From CADCWK01 sp035944555 (lineage in GTDB: Bacteria > Chloroflexota > Chloroflexia > Thermomicrobiales > UBA6265): a stretch of 64,000 bases of DNA. The notes beneath the pieces were generated by a model that worked only from the letters and a program-made list of their open reading frames with translations, had not been told where the DNA came from and did not search any database. The translations under genes were made by a program, and so were the position numbers. The stretch covers positions 124,001-188,000 of the forward strand of contig DASZAY010000010.1 in the NCBI GenBank assembly GCA_035944555.1, given 5' to 3'. This document shows positions 45,109-53,936 of the stretch, piece after piece. Positions within the stretch are counted from its first letter, which is position 1; the number at the start of each line of letters is the position of its first letter.

Positions 45109-45779
45109 GCGCCGACGCGGACGGGGTCGAGGCGATACCCGACGCCCGGTACCGTACTGATCAGGTTCGGCTCACCGAGCGCCTTGCGGAGCGTCGAGAT
45201 GGTCACGCGGGGGGCACTCGTGAGGACATCGACTTCCTCGTTCCATGCCTTCTCCAGCAACGTTTCTGCGCTGACGACTCCCCCATCCGCACGCATCAGC
45301 ACCTCCAGCACGGCGAATTGCTTTCGCGTGAGTTTCACGTAGCGTCCGTCGCGATAGACTTCTCGCCGGAACGGGTCGAGACGTAGGTCGGCGAACTGGA
45401 GGACGGGCTGGACCGTTGCCACAGGACGCCTGGCCAGGGCCCGGAGCCGGACGATCAGTTCCTCGAGCGCGAATGGCTTGGTGACATAGTCGTCGGCACC
45501 GAGGCCGAACCCCTTAAGTTTGTCCGTCAGCCGTGTCGCGGCGGTCAGCATCAGGATCCGGACACCCGGATGATCGCGGGCCACGATGCGGCAGACCTCA
45601 TCGCCAGGCACCCCGGGGATGTCACGGTCCAGGACGACGACGTCGTAGTCATTGCTCACCAGCCGATCCAGGGCCTGGTCTCCATCCAACGCGATATCGG
45701 CAGCGATTGCCTCGTGACGAAGCCCGGCTTGCAAGGCCTCGGCGAGAAACGGTTCGTCCTCGACGATCAGGACACGCAT
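45105..45779 (-). CDS. OmpR/PhoB-family response regulator
   Basis: 224 residues. Receiver domain with acidic pocket EDE (7-9), phosphoacceptor Asp51 (VVVLDRDIPG) and Lys in DDYVTKPFALEEL. The C-terminal winged helix (about 130-220) has LTRKQFAVLEVLMR and TISTLRKALGEPNLISTVPG. Translated just ahead of its kinase with a GTGA overlap. A direct repeat upstream of the ATG may be its own binding site. Confidence 0.94.
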   Translation of the reverse strand: MRVLIVEDEPFLAEALQAGLRHEAIAADIALDGDQALDRLVSNDYDVVVLDRDIPGVPGDEVCRIVARDHPGVRILMLTAATRLTDKLKGFGLGADDYVTKPFALEELIVRLRALARRPVATVQPVLQFADLRLDPFRREVYRDGRYVKLTRKQFAVLEVLMRADGGVVSAETLLEKAWNEEVDVLTSAPRVTISTLRKALGEPNLISTVPGVGYRLDPVRVGA

Positions 45780-45796
45780 CCCCGTACTCCCAGCTT

Positions 45797-45815
45797 ACGT
45801 TGCGAAAACGTTACG
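45797..45815 (-). promoter_or_regulatory. Direct repeat, possible response-regulator site
   Basis: ACGTTGCG and ACGTTACG on the plus strand, 11 bases apart start to start, 18 bases upstream of the regulator ATG. One helical turn between half-sites is the layout OmpR-type regulators use. Only two half-sites, so tentative. Confidence 0.35.
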
Positions 45816-46034
45816 GGAATTCCAGACGCCCCTGAAACCCCTGTGTCCCTAAGGTGACAACCATACGGCAGGCGCTCGGACCTGTTGTCGAGAGCCCCCT
45901 ACCGGACGACCCGCCGTTTGGGGCTCGCACCTCATCACGATCGCGGTCGCACGGCTTCCAGGCCGCGAGTGTCACGGCGCGACCCGACGGACCGACATCT
46001 GACGCAGGCACCGACGCCTAAGGAGTACCACCCA

Positions 46035-47105
46035 ATGCGAACGTTCCATGAAGCGATTTCCTCGGCGCACAGGATTCATCGTCGCCGCCTCATCGGCGGC
46101 GCGGCCACCGGCTTGTTGCTCGCGGCCCTGCCCCTGGGTCGGCTGGCGCACCCGGGTGACGCGGCCAACCAGGGACCGTCGACGGTCGCCGGCCAGCAAC
46201 AGCCGGACGAGGTAGCGCTGGCCGAGCGATGGGTGGTGCCAGACGACCTGCCGTTGCCACCGGATGTCACCGCCGCGTCTCTGTTCGTCGGGGCCATCGA
46301 GTCCGGGCGGGTCCTGCTCGCCCGGAATGCGACGATCGGGCGAGCGCCGGCCAGCACCATCAAGATCGCGATCGCGCTCACGGTCGTCGATGTCCTGAGT
46401 GATCCCGACCAGTCCGTCGTCGTCGAGCCCGAGGACGAGGTCGATCGCTGGGTCTACTCGAATGCCCAGCTCGAGGCCGGCGACCGGATCACAATCCGTG
46501 ACCTGCTGTACGGCCTGCTCCTGCCGTCCGGGAACGACGCGGCACGGACGCTGGCCCGCGTCGGTGGACTGACACTCGACCCGGACAGCGATGACCCGAC
46601 CGCGACATTCCTCGATACGGTCAATGGCAAAGTCGCCAGCCTCGGTGCGACTGCCACCACGGTCCTCCATCCGGCCGGGGTGGACACCGACGGCCAGGTG
46701 ACGACCGCCCGCGATCTCGCCCTGCTGATGGCAGCGCTGCTCGACGACGAACTGCTGGCCTCGATCGTCGGCACCTACGACTACGAGATGAACGTGGCAG
46801 GACCGGCCGCGCGCACGGTCCTGCTCACCAACACCAATCAGCTGCTGGGCAGCGCGGGGATCCTTGGTGGCAAGACGGGGACGACCGAAGCTGCGGGTGC
46901 CTGCCTCGTGACGGCCGTCCTGTCCGCCAGTGGTGAGCGCGTGATAACCGTGGTGATGGGCTGCGACCAGGAGGTCGACGCGGACGGCCTGCTCGTCGCA
47001 GACCATCGCTACGACGACACCCGGGCCCTGATCCAGGCAACCGTCGCCCCGGAGCCACTGTCATCGATGGCGCCACCACCGATCGTTGACCCGGTCCCCG
47101 CCTGA
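46035..47105 (+). CDS. D-alanyl-D-alanine carboxypeptidase (low-molecular-weight PBP)
   Basis: 356 residues from ATG 46035 (AGGAGT upstream). The start has an arginine-rich export signal (RIHRRRLIGGAATGLLLAAL), possibly Tat-type. Active-site motifs of the S11 family: STIK (Ser107, Lys110), SGN in LLLPSGNDAARTLA, and KTG in LGGKTGTTEAAG. It trims the terminal D-Ala of peptidoglycan stems outside the membrane. Divergent from the two-component system, whose response regulator may control it. Confidence 0.9.
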   Translation: MRTFHEAISSAHRIHRRRLIGGAATGLLLAALPLGRLAHPGDAANQGPSTVAGQQQPDEVALAERWVVPDDLPLPPDVTAASLFVGAIESGRVLLARNATIGRAPASTIKIAIALTVVDVLSDPDQSVVVEPEDEVDRWVYSNAQLEAGDRITIRDLLYGLLLPSGNDAARTLARVGGLTLDPDSDDPTATFLDTVNGKVASLGATATTVLHPAGVDTDGQVTTARDLALLMAALLDDELLASIVGTYDYEMNVAGPAARTVLLTNTNQLLGSAGILGGKTGTTEAAGACLVTAVLSASGERVITVVMGCDQEVDADGLLVADHRYDDTRALIQATVAPEPLSSMAPPPIVDPVPA

Positions 47106-47179
47106 CGATCAGACAAACGGGTGCGTTGCTCGCCCTGTCAGGCCCACGAGCAGCCCGGAATCATCCCTCGGACCCATAT

Positions 47180-47233
47180 GAAGCACGAAGCCGCAGGTGA
47201 GCGTCTGGTCGCTCACCTGCGGCTTCGTGCTTC
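47180..47233. terminator. Bidirectional terminator with 24-bp stem
   Basis: A perfect 24-bp inverted repeat (47180-47203 and 47210-47233; arm begins GAAGCACGAAGCCGCAGG) with a six-base loop. It sits between the convergent carboxypeptidase and propeller genes, about 65-75 bases from each. There is no long T-run, but the length and symmetry are striking. Confidence 0.75.
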
Positions 47234-47297
47234 CGGCGCGTGTCAGGCAACCGTGCCGGCGAGATCCCGGCATGACCGGTCCTTACGCGAGCGTGCG

Positions 47298-48410
47298 CTA
47301 AGCGGCCCAGGACAGATACCAGGCCGTCTCATACTCCACGGTCGGCAGCTCGGTCGTGTTGCTACCGTCCGCGTCCGTCACGAAGATCCGGGCCCACACC
47401 CCATCTTCGCTGACGAAGGCGATGCGTTCCCCGTCCGGGGACCAGACCGGGTTGCTGTCATCGCCGATCTGGGGAAGGCGGGTCGTCGTTCCGGTGTCGA
47501 CGTCGTGGATCTCCACGTAGCGCCCGCCGGGGTCGCCGACCTGGTAGACGATGCTGGTCCCATCCCGGGTGATGCTCGGGATGTCCTCACTCACACCGGT
47601 GGCGGTGATGGGGCGCGGCGAACCGTCGTCGAGGACGATGTCCGTCTGGCCGCTGGTCCGGACGGTGTACGCCATCGCGCCCGAGTCGGCGGCGACGCTC
47701 GCGACGCCCGACCATGGCTCGGTGTATCCCGTCGCCGCTCCGCCATCGACCGGCTGTCGGATCAGCCAGGCGACCCCGGCGGCGTTGTCCGCGACGGTCA
47801 CGATCAGGTCATTCCCGTCGGGGAGCCAGGTGGTGTAGAACAGCTGGCCAGACCCGGTCCACTGCGTCACCTGGCGCTGATCGCTGCCGTCGCGGTTCAT
47901 GACCCAGACCTGCTGGCTCCCGGACTGGCCAGACATGAACACCAGCTGCGTCCCGTCCGGCGACCAGGCGGGAGCGATCTCGTCACTGGGCGACGACGTG
48001 AGTTGCGTGGATTCGCCGGTGTCGATATCCAGACTGTAGATGTCCCATTGCCCACCGACGCGCGCCGCATAGGCCAGCGTACCGCCCAAACCATCGTCTG
48101 AAGCGGGCTGGTCGCTCTCCTCGGCCGCGACGGTCGGCTCGGCGGTCGGCAGGGTGAACGTGTCGGTATTGCCGTCGCCCTCAGGCTCCTCGGTCGCGGT
48201 TGGCTCCACCGTGGCGACCGTGAAGACGACCGACCGCGGGGTTGGAGTGGGTTCTGCCTGGCTGAAACTCCGGGCGTTGGCGGCGCCAGCCGGCGCACCT
48301 CCGACGTCACGTGACGTCGAATGAGCGTCCGCGAGCGCCGTACCCGCGACCGCTCCGGCGACCAGGACCATCACGAGCAGAGCACTGAGGCAAGCGGGGA
48401 GCGCGCGCAT
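47298..48410 (-). CDS. Secreted TolB-like beta-propeller protein
   Basis: 370 residues. A signal peptide (LPACLSALLVMVLVAGAVAG) is followed by a Thr/Pro/Glu-rich linker to about residue 105. The rest is a propeller of TolB/PD40 repeats: GQWDIYSLDIDTGESTQLTS, then EIAPAWSPDGTQLVFMS and SNPVWSPDGERIAFVS. Such domains bind proteins or peptides outside the cell. No operon partner; the gene ends in the shared terminator. Confidence 0.88.
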   Translation of the reverse strand: MRALPACLSALLVMVLVAGAVAGTALADAHSTSRDVGGAPAGAANARSFSQAEPTPTPRSVVFTVATVEPTATEEPEGDGNTDTFTLPTAEPTVAAEESDQPASDDGLGGTLAYAARVGGQWDIYSLDIDTGESTQLTSSPSDEIAPAWSPDGTQLVFMSGQSGSQQVWVMNRDGSDQRQVTQWTGSGQLFYTTWLPDGNDLIVTVADNAAGVAWLIRQPVDGGAATGYTEPWSGVASVAADSGAMAYTVRTSGQTDIVLDDGSPRPITATGVSEDIPSITRDGTSIVYQVGDPGGRYVEIHDVDTGTTTRLPQIGDDSNPVWSPDGERIAFVSEDGVWARIFVTDADGSNTTELPTVEYETAWYLSWAA

Positions 48411-48504
48411 GGGTCTACCACCTCGGGATGATCCGGCGTCCAGGACGAATGACGATGCTGACCTTCCTCATGCATGAGGGATGCCGGACCGGACGCACCC
48501 GTGC

Positions 48505-49359
48505 TCAACCCTGGTCGGCCGCTGCACCTGCCGAAGTCCAGAGATCCCGCATGAAACGGACAGTTTCCGGGAAGGCGACCGCCGGGTCACCCTCGATCCG
48601 CGCACCGGCCGGTGAGTAGCACTCGATACTGATATACCCGCCGTAGCCCATCTGTCGCAGCGCGGCGAACGACGGACCGAACGGGATCATTCCCGCGCCC
48701 GGCTGGAGCCGGTTGTTGTCGGCGATGTGGACGTGGCCCAGCGACGAGCCCGCTTCGACGAGTGGCGCGACGAAGTCCCGCTCCTCGATGTTCATATGGA
48801 AGAAGTCCGCGAGGGCCAGCACGCGTGGCGACCCGATCCGTCGCGACAGCTCCGCGGCCTGCCCGACCGTGTTGAGGAAAGACGCCTCGAATCGGCAGAG
48901 CGGCTCCAGGAACACGGCTGCATTCCCGGCTGGCAGCGTCGCGACCCACTCGCCGAACGACGCGACGGTCAGGTCGGCCAGCCGGGCGAACTCGGCCTCC
49001 TGCTCGGCCAGCGACGGGAAGCCACGCGCCGGCCGGAGCGGCACGGAGACCACCCCGGTCGCCCCCAGTTCATCCGCCTGGGCGAGCAGCGTAGCCAGTG
49101 CCGCAAGACGGCGAGCCCGCTCCTCCGCGTCCGGCTGGATCGGGTCGTGGATGCTGTGGGTGCAGATCGCGGCAACCGGCAGCCCGGACGACGCCGACGC
49201 CTGGCGCACATCGTCGAGCCGCTCGCCGAGGTCGAACGATGGTCCGACAGCGACCTCGACGGCATCAAAGCCCCACTCGGCGGCGTTCTGGAATTGCTCA
49301 GCGAGATCCCGCCCGGGCAACAGCGCGGTCTGGACGGCGAGACGGGCGGACGTCGACAT
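48505..49359 (-). CDS. Sugar phosphate isomerase/epimerase-type TIM barrel
   Basis: 284 residues from ATG 49359. AP endonuclease family 2 / xylose isomerase-like barrel: FDAVEVAVGPSFDLGERLDD, VFLEPLCRFEASFLNTVGQA, then ALADFFHMNIEERDF, and LGHVHIADNNRLQPGAGMIP, then YGGYISIECYSP. The Glu, Asp-x-x-His, His and Glu positions are the usual metal ligands. Probably acts on a keto sugar or a cyclic polyol. Single gene. Confidence 0.87.
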   Translation of the reverse strand: MSTSARLAVQTALLPGRDLAEQFQNAAEWGFDAVEVAVGPSFDLGERLDDVRQASASSGLPVAAICTHSIHDPIQPDAEERARRLAALATLLAQADELGATGVVSVPLRPARGFPSLAEQEAEFARLADLTVASFGEWVATLPAGNAAVFLEPLCRFEASFLNTVGQAAELSRRIGSPRVLALADFFHMNIEERDFVAPLVEAGSSLGHVHIADNNRLQPGAGMIPFGPSFAALRQMGYGGYISIECYSPAGARIEGDPAVAFPETVRFMRDLWTSAGAAADQG

Positions 49360-49461
49360 GGTTACCAGGCTCCCTTCGGCCGGTCGCTCGTAGCAGCGAC
49401 GCCGGTACATGGTCGGATGACGAGGACCGCGGCAGCGTATCACCGACGGCATCTGGCCCGA

Positions 49462-50443
49462 ATGACCCTTCCCTCGCCAACCCCTGGCTACATCACGACC
49501 GAACAGGGGTCGATTACTCCGAAGTCAGGATGCCCTGACCGTTCCCGGACCGTGCCGGCAGGCAGGACACTTGTCCGGGACGTACCGGGCACGCGCTCCG
49601 CCCTCGCGCAAGACGGTACGCCGGAAGGCACTCCGTCTCCGCAGGACGCGCTGGCGAGCATCGGCAAGGATCCACGGATGATCGTCCGTGGCACGACGCC
49701 GTTCGAACCCCCGTTCGAACTGATCGACGGCATCCTCACGCCCAATGAGGTGGTCTTCATCCGCTCCAACGGCCCGCTGACCATCGAGGCGGATCCGTCG
49801 ATCTGGACAGTGCCGTAAATGTCATCTGTCCGGGCGCCGATTCCCGGAGATGACGCGCGGACTGCCGCTCGAGAATGCGTTGAACCCGAACGTCCTGGTC
49901 GCGCTGCAGATGAATGGGACGGACATCCTCAACCCGCACGGTGGCCCGTTGCGGCTGGTCGTACCCGGCTGGGGCGGGATCACCTCGATCAAGTGGCTGG
50001 CCAGCCAGACCGTGATCGATCAGGCCTTCGACGGTACGTGCAACACCGAATCCTACGCCCGGACCGATGAGACCGAGCTCGTCCTCGAGCCGGTCTGGCA
50101 GATGCCGGTCAAGTCGGTGATCACCAATATCCTTCCGGAAAGCGAGCCGACGGCAGGCCCGCAGACCATCGCCGGCTATGCCTGGTCGGGCTACGGCATG
50201 GTCAAGGTGATCTAGGTCAGCACCGACGGCGGCGAGAACTGGGATTCGGCCACCATTACCATGGAAGCGGGCCACCTGTCCTGGGTCCGGTTCGACTTCG
50301 AATGGGGAGCGTCCGCCGGCGAGACGACGCTGATGAGCCGGGCGACGGACGAGCGCGGCCTCAACCAGCCGGTCGAGGTGCCCTGGAACGCGACGGACTA
50401 CCAGATGAACGCGATTTACCCGGTTCCGGTCACCGTCACCTAG
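49462..50443 (+). pseudogene. Sulfite-oxidase-like molybdopterin enzyme, disrupted
   Basis: Three pieces. The first (ATG 49462 to TAA 49818) ends in NEVVFIRSNGPLTIEADPSI, the start of the Moco domain. The second (about 49850-50215, other frame) holds the end of the Moco domain and dimerisation domain: LPLENALNPNVLVALQMNGT, GPLRLVVPGWGGITSIKW, then IAGYAWSGYGMVKVI. A TAG at 50213-50215 is followed in the same frame by VSTDGGENWDSATI and on to 50443. Most of the Moco-binding region, including the active cysteine, is deleted. One deletion with frame change plus a nonsense codon make it a clear pseudogene. Confidence 0.85.
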
Positions 50444-50523
50444 CGCGCTAGACGACTATTGGCTCATGGTGAGCGATATTCGAACCAGCACCATCAAACA
50501 GGACACGGCGGGAGGGTCGGATC

Positions 50524-51186
50524 GTGGCAACGCATAACCGCGTGGTGATCGAGACCGGAACGAAGAAGGTGTTCGCCTCGGCGATCGACTGGCCCGGCTG
50601 GAGCAGGTCTGGCAGAACCGAGGACGATGCGCTCGCGACGCTCGCCCACTACGCCGACCGCTACCGGGTCGTTGCCGATCTCGCCCATACCCGTGGCGTC
50701 GTCGCGGCTGCCGGTGACCTCCAGGTGGTTGAGCACGTCCAGGGCGGCGGTGCCACCGACTTCGGCATCCCCGATCGGCCAGCGGAGATCGAGCGAGAAC
50801 CGATGTCCGAGAGCGAGTGCGACCGGCAGACCCGGCTCCTTGCAGCCTGCTGGGAGACGTTCGACCGGGTCGCGGCGTCAGTCTCCGCTGAGCTCCGGAA
50901 GGGCCCGCGTGGCGGCGGGCGCGACCGCGACGCCATCATCAGTCACGTCCGGGAGTCCGAGCGCAGCTACGCCCGGGCGCTCGGGCTCAGGGTCGCGGCT
51001 GACGCCCTGGGCGACCCGAACGGGCTGGCCGCTCACCGCGATGCCGTCCGCGCAGCCATGGCCGGATTGAACCGGTCCGGGGAGGTCCCGGGCGCGTGGC
51101 CGGTCCGCTACGTCATCCGGCGGATGAGTTGGCACCTGCTCGACCACGCCTGGGAGATGGAGGACAAGGACCTGTCCGATGGATGA
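50524..51186 (+). CDS. Uncharacterised protein with DinB-like C-terminus
   Basis: 220 residues. The N-terminal 55 residues (VVIETGTKKVFASAIDWPGW, then DALATLAHYADRYRVV) look like a HicB-type small alpha/beta domain. The C-terminal 130 residues are helical and end in YVIRRMSWHLLDHAWEMEDK, reminiscent of DinB/YfiT four-helix proteins with metal-binding His. No known name for the combination. Convergent with the GDSL gene. Confidence 0.72.
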   Translation: MATHNRVVIETGTKKVFASAIDWPGWSRSGRTEDDALATLAHYADRYRVVADLAHTRGVVAAAGDLQVVEHVQGGGATDFGIPDRPAEIEREPMSESECDRQTRLLAACWETFDRVAASVSAELRKGPRGGGRDRDAIISHVRESERSYARALGLRVAADALGDPNGLAAHRDAVRAAMAGLNRSGEVPGAWPVRYVIRRMSWHLLDHAWEMEDKDLSDG

Positions 51187-51255
51187 TCGCCGGAGGATTG
51201 CAGTTGATGTCGCCGTGGCCCGTCTGTATCGCACCGGGCGGCAATCGCCGTCTTA

Positions 51256-51870
51256 TCAGCGCAGGACCGACAGCGCCGCTGGCAGGATCAGGCGCTCCCA
51301 TTCCACGTACGCCGCCGCGCTCGGATGCAGCCCATCAGCCGCCACCCATTCCGGCCCGACCGTCTCGCGGCTGAGCGGGAAGATGTCGACCAGTGGTACA
51401 TCGCGGCGGGCGGTGTGGGTCGCCGTAATCACGTTGAACCCGGCCAGTCCCCCGGTGATGTCGCGGCCGTAGCTGTAGTCGCCGCCGGACGGGGTCACCG
51501 AGAAGTCCGGGATGGTCACGACGACCAGCCGGCCGGGGTCGGGCAGCCCGGCCTGGACGTGATCGAGGATCGTGATCAGGTTGGCCTCGAACTCCACCGG
51601 CGTCACCGCCCTGACCCAGTCGTTGACGCCGATCAGTAGTGTCGCGAACGTCGGCTGGCTCTCGTCGAAGACCGGCAGCTCCCGCTCGATCAACCGCTCC
51701 GTCGTCCAGCCGGTCCGGGACGGGTTGGCGACCAGCTCGATGTCGATCCCCGCCTCACGGAGATGGGTGGTCAGCAGGTTGGGCCACCGCTCCCCTTCCT
51801 CGACGCCCTCGCCGATGGTGTACGAGTCGCCGAGCGCGACATAGCGCTCGATGGGGGTCGGGGTCGCCAT
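51256..51870 (-). CDS. GDSL/SGNH-family hydrolase
   Basis: 204 residues from ATG 51870 (AAAAGGAAG upstream). Block I YVALGDSYTIGEG supplies the nucleophile Ser, LLIGVNDWVR the Asn block III, and DGLHPSAAAYVEW the Asp-x-x-His. No signal peptide, so cytoplasmic esterase or acyl hydrolase. Last gene of a probable three-gene operon with an SDR and a ketopantoate-reductase-like enzyme (gaps of 53 and 40 bases). Confidence 0.9.
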   Translation of the reverse strand: MATPTPIERYVALGDSYTIGEGVEEGERWPNLLTTHLREAGIDIELVANPSRTGWTTERLIERELPVFDESQPTFATLLIGVNDWVRAVTPVEFEANLITILDHVQAGLPDPGRLVVVTIPDFSVTPSGGDYSYGRDITGGLAGFNVITATHTARRDVPLVDIFPLSRETVGPEWVAADGLHPSAAAYVEWERLILPAALSVLR

Positions 51871-51923
51871 TGGCTGACTCTTCCTTTTCGCGGCTCGCGC
51901 GCCAGCGGGACCCGGCAACCGGC

Positions 51924-52724
51924 TCACGACCGGGGTTCCTGCAGGCTGCTGAACGGCAGGTGGGTGCGGCCGGTCGAGCTGCCGCCGTCGACGGACAACA
52001 CCGCGCCGGAGATCCACTCCGCCGCCGGCGAGCATAGGTACAGCACGGCCTTGGCGATGTCGTCCGGTTGCCCGACGCGTCCCCACGGGATCGACGCCAG
52101 CAGCGCGTCCCGGTACTCCTCGGTGATCGGTGACATCGCGTCGCTCAGCTCGATCAGCCCCGGCGAGACGCAGTTCACGTTGATGTGATGCTCGCCCAGC
52201 TCCATCGCAAGCACCTTCGTGAACATCACAACGGCCGCCTTGGACGCACAGTAGTGACTGGCGCCGCGCCGGCCGCTGTTGTAGGCGCCGGACGCGATCG
52301 TGACGATCTTGCCCCGCGTGCCGTTGGCGACCATGCTCCGGCCGGCAGCCTGACAGGCAAGGAATACGCCCCGGACGTTCGTCTCCATCACACGATCGAA
52401 CTCGGCCGGGTCCATGTCCAGCACGGCGGTGTTCGGGTAGACGCCGGCGTTGGCGACCATCACCGTCGCCGGACCGAACGCCGCCTCGCCGTCGCGGACG
52501 AAGGCCGCGACCTGCTCCGGGTCCCGGACGTCGACCGGCAGAAAACGGGTCCGGTCGTCGCCGAGCGTCGCCCGGGCCGTGTCCAGCGTCTCCTGGCGGA
52601 TGTCCCCGATCACAACACTCGCTCCGGTCGCGTGGAACAGCCGCGCGATCCCGAAGCCGATGCCCGTTGCACCGCCGGTCACGAACACCACGTCGCCCGT
52701 GCAATCCACCGTGACTGTCGTCAT
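51924..52724 (-). CDS. Short-chain dehydrogenase/reductase
   Basis: 266 residues. Cofactor motif VFVTGGATGIGFGIARLF, NAG in MVANAGVYPN, catalytic Ser in TIASGAYNSGRRGASH and YCASK for Tyr and Lys, and the end signature ISGAVLSVDGG. A classical SDR of normal length, NAD(P)-dependent. Middle gene of the operon with a PanE-like reductase upstream and a GDSL hydrolase downstream. Substrate not evident. Confidence 0.92.
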   Translation of the reverse strand: MTTVTVDCTGDVVFVTGGATGIGFGIARLFHATGASVVIGDIRQETLDTARATLGDDRTRFLPVDVRDPEQVAAFVRDGEAAFGPATVMVANAGVYPNTAVLDMDPAEFDRVMETNVRGVFLACQAAGRSMVANGTRGKIVTIASGAYNSGRRGASHYCASKAAVVMFTKVLAMELGEHHINVNCVSPGLIELSDAMSPITEEYRDALLASIPWGRVGQPDDIAKAVLYLCSPAAEWISGAVLSVDGGSSTGRTHLPFSSLQEPRS

Positions 52725-52764
52725 TCCGTCGCCTCTCCCCTGTCAGTGAATCGTAGTCAGGTCC

Positions 52765-53817
52765 TCAGACTGCCGTCGGATCGGCGGCCCGGATCGCCGC
52801 GGCCAGCTCGCGGATCGTCGTCCAGTCGTGCGGCCGCTGCCGGGTCTCGACCGCGTGGATGCCGTCAAGCAACAGCGCGCACGCCGGCGTCGGGACCCCG
52901 AACTGCCGGCCCCGCTCGACGACCGGACCGACCTGGAAGTCCACCTCGGTTCGCCGCCGCTTGTATTTGATGTCGCGGTGGATGCCCATGTGCCGCTTGA
53001 TCAGGGTCCGGTACTCCTCGCCCCAGCGGTCGAACAGCGCATCCGTCGCGGCGATCCGGTCCGGGTTGTCCCGGGCAAACCAGCGGGAGTCGAAGCCGTG
53101 CGTCTCCTCGGGCCGGATCCCCTGCGCCCGGGCGACATCCATCACCTCGGCGACGACGGCACGGATGGCGACGCGGGCGTCCGGGTCCATGACAACCTCG
53201 TCGATCGGAGCATCGACCGACGACACGACGAACGCCAGCGCCGCGTAGCCAAGCTTGCCCCAGAGGTAGCCATCGAGGTTGTCGGTCACCACCGTCTCGG
53301 TCACCGCGGACAGCGTCGCGGCGACCTGGTCGATCCGGTTGGTGCGCTGCCCGTCCAGCTCCGAGACGTATGTCCGGAGCTGGTTGGCGAGGACGACGCG
53401 CCCCGGCTCGACGAGGTCGGCGCCGAAGTGGATGAAGGCGCCGATGGTGCGCTCCGGCCCGACGACCCCGGCGATGACCGGTTCGTTCAGGCCGTTCTGG
53501 AACGAGACGATGAAGCCATCCGGCGCGAGATGCGGGTGGATCATGCTGGCCGCCGCCTCCGTGTCCATCGCCTTGACCGAGAGGACGACCATCCTGAGCG
53601 GCCCCCGCTCCGCGACATGAGCCGGCAGATCGTCGGCCGTGATCGCCGGCACCCGCTCGGTGTAGTCCACCAGGCCACTGATCCGGTAGCCGTCGCGATT
53701 GATCGTCGCGACGTGCTCCGGGTCGCGATCGACGAGCGTCACGTCGTGGCCAGCGCGATGGAGCCGAACACCCGTGGTCCCGCCGATCGCTCCGGCTCCG
53801 ATTACCGTCACCCGCAC
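52765..53817 (-). CDS. Ketopantoate reductase (PanE/ApbA)-family protein
   Basis: 350 residues from GTG 53817, seven bases after GGAGGAG. Rossmann motif VTVIGAGAIGGTTGVRL, then MVVLSVKAMDTEAAASM (Lys of the family) and FQNGLNEPVI (Asn). In the C-terminal domain NLDGYLWGKLGYAALAFVVS carries the conserved Lys. At 350 residues it is longer than PanE (about 300), with an added region around HRDIKYKRRRTEVDFQVGPV. It may reduce another 2-oxo acid rather than ketopantoate, given the SDR and hydrolase beside it. Confidence 0.85.
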   Translation of the reverse strand: MRVTVIGAGAIGGTTGVRLHRAGHDVTLVDRDPEHVATINRDGYRISGLVDYTERVPAITADDLPAHVAERGPLRMVVLSVKAMDTEAAASMIHPHLAPDGFIVSFQNGLNEPVIAGVVGPERTIGAFIHFGADLVEPGRVVLANQLRTYVSELDGQRTNRIDQVAATLSAVTETVVTDNLDGYLWGKLGYAALAFVVSSVDAPIDEVVMDPDARVAIRAVVAEVMDVARAQGIRPEETHGFDSRWFARDNPDRIAATDALFDRWGEEYRTLIKRHMGIHRDIKYKRRRTEVDFQVGPVVERGRQFGVPTPACALLLDGIHAVETRQRPHDWTTIRELAAAIRAADPTAV

Positions 53818-53936
53818 GCCCGTCTCCTCCCGCTTGGTCTGCTTGCGGCCGCCATCATACGGGCCAGGACGGCCTCGCGGGGTACGACCGGTGCTATCGT
53901 AACGACAGGTGCGACCGGAGAGGGAGCCAGAGGGAC

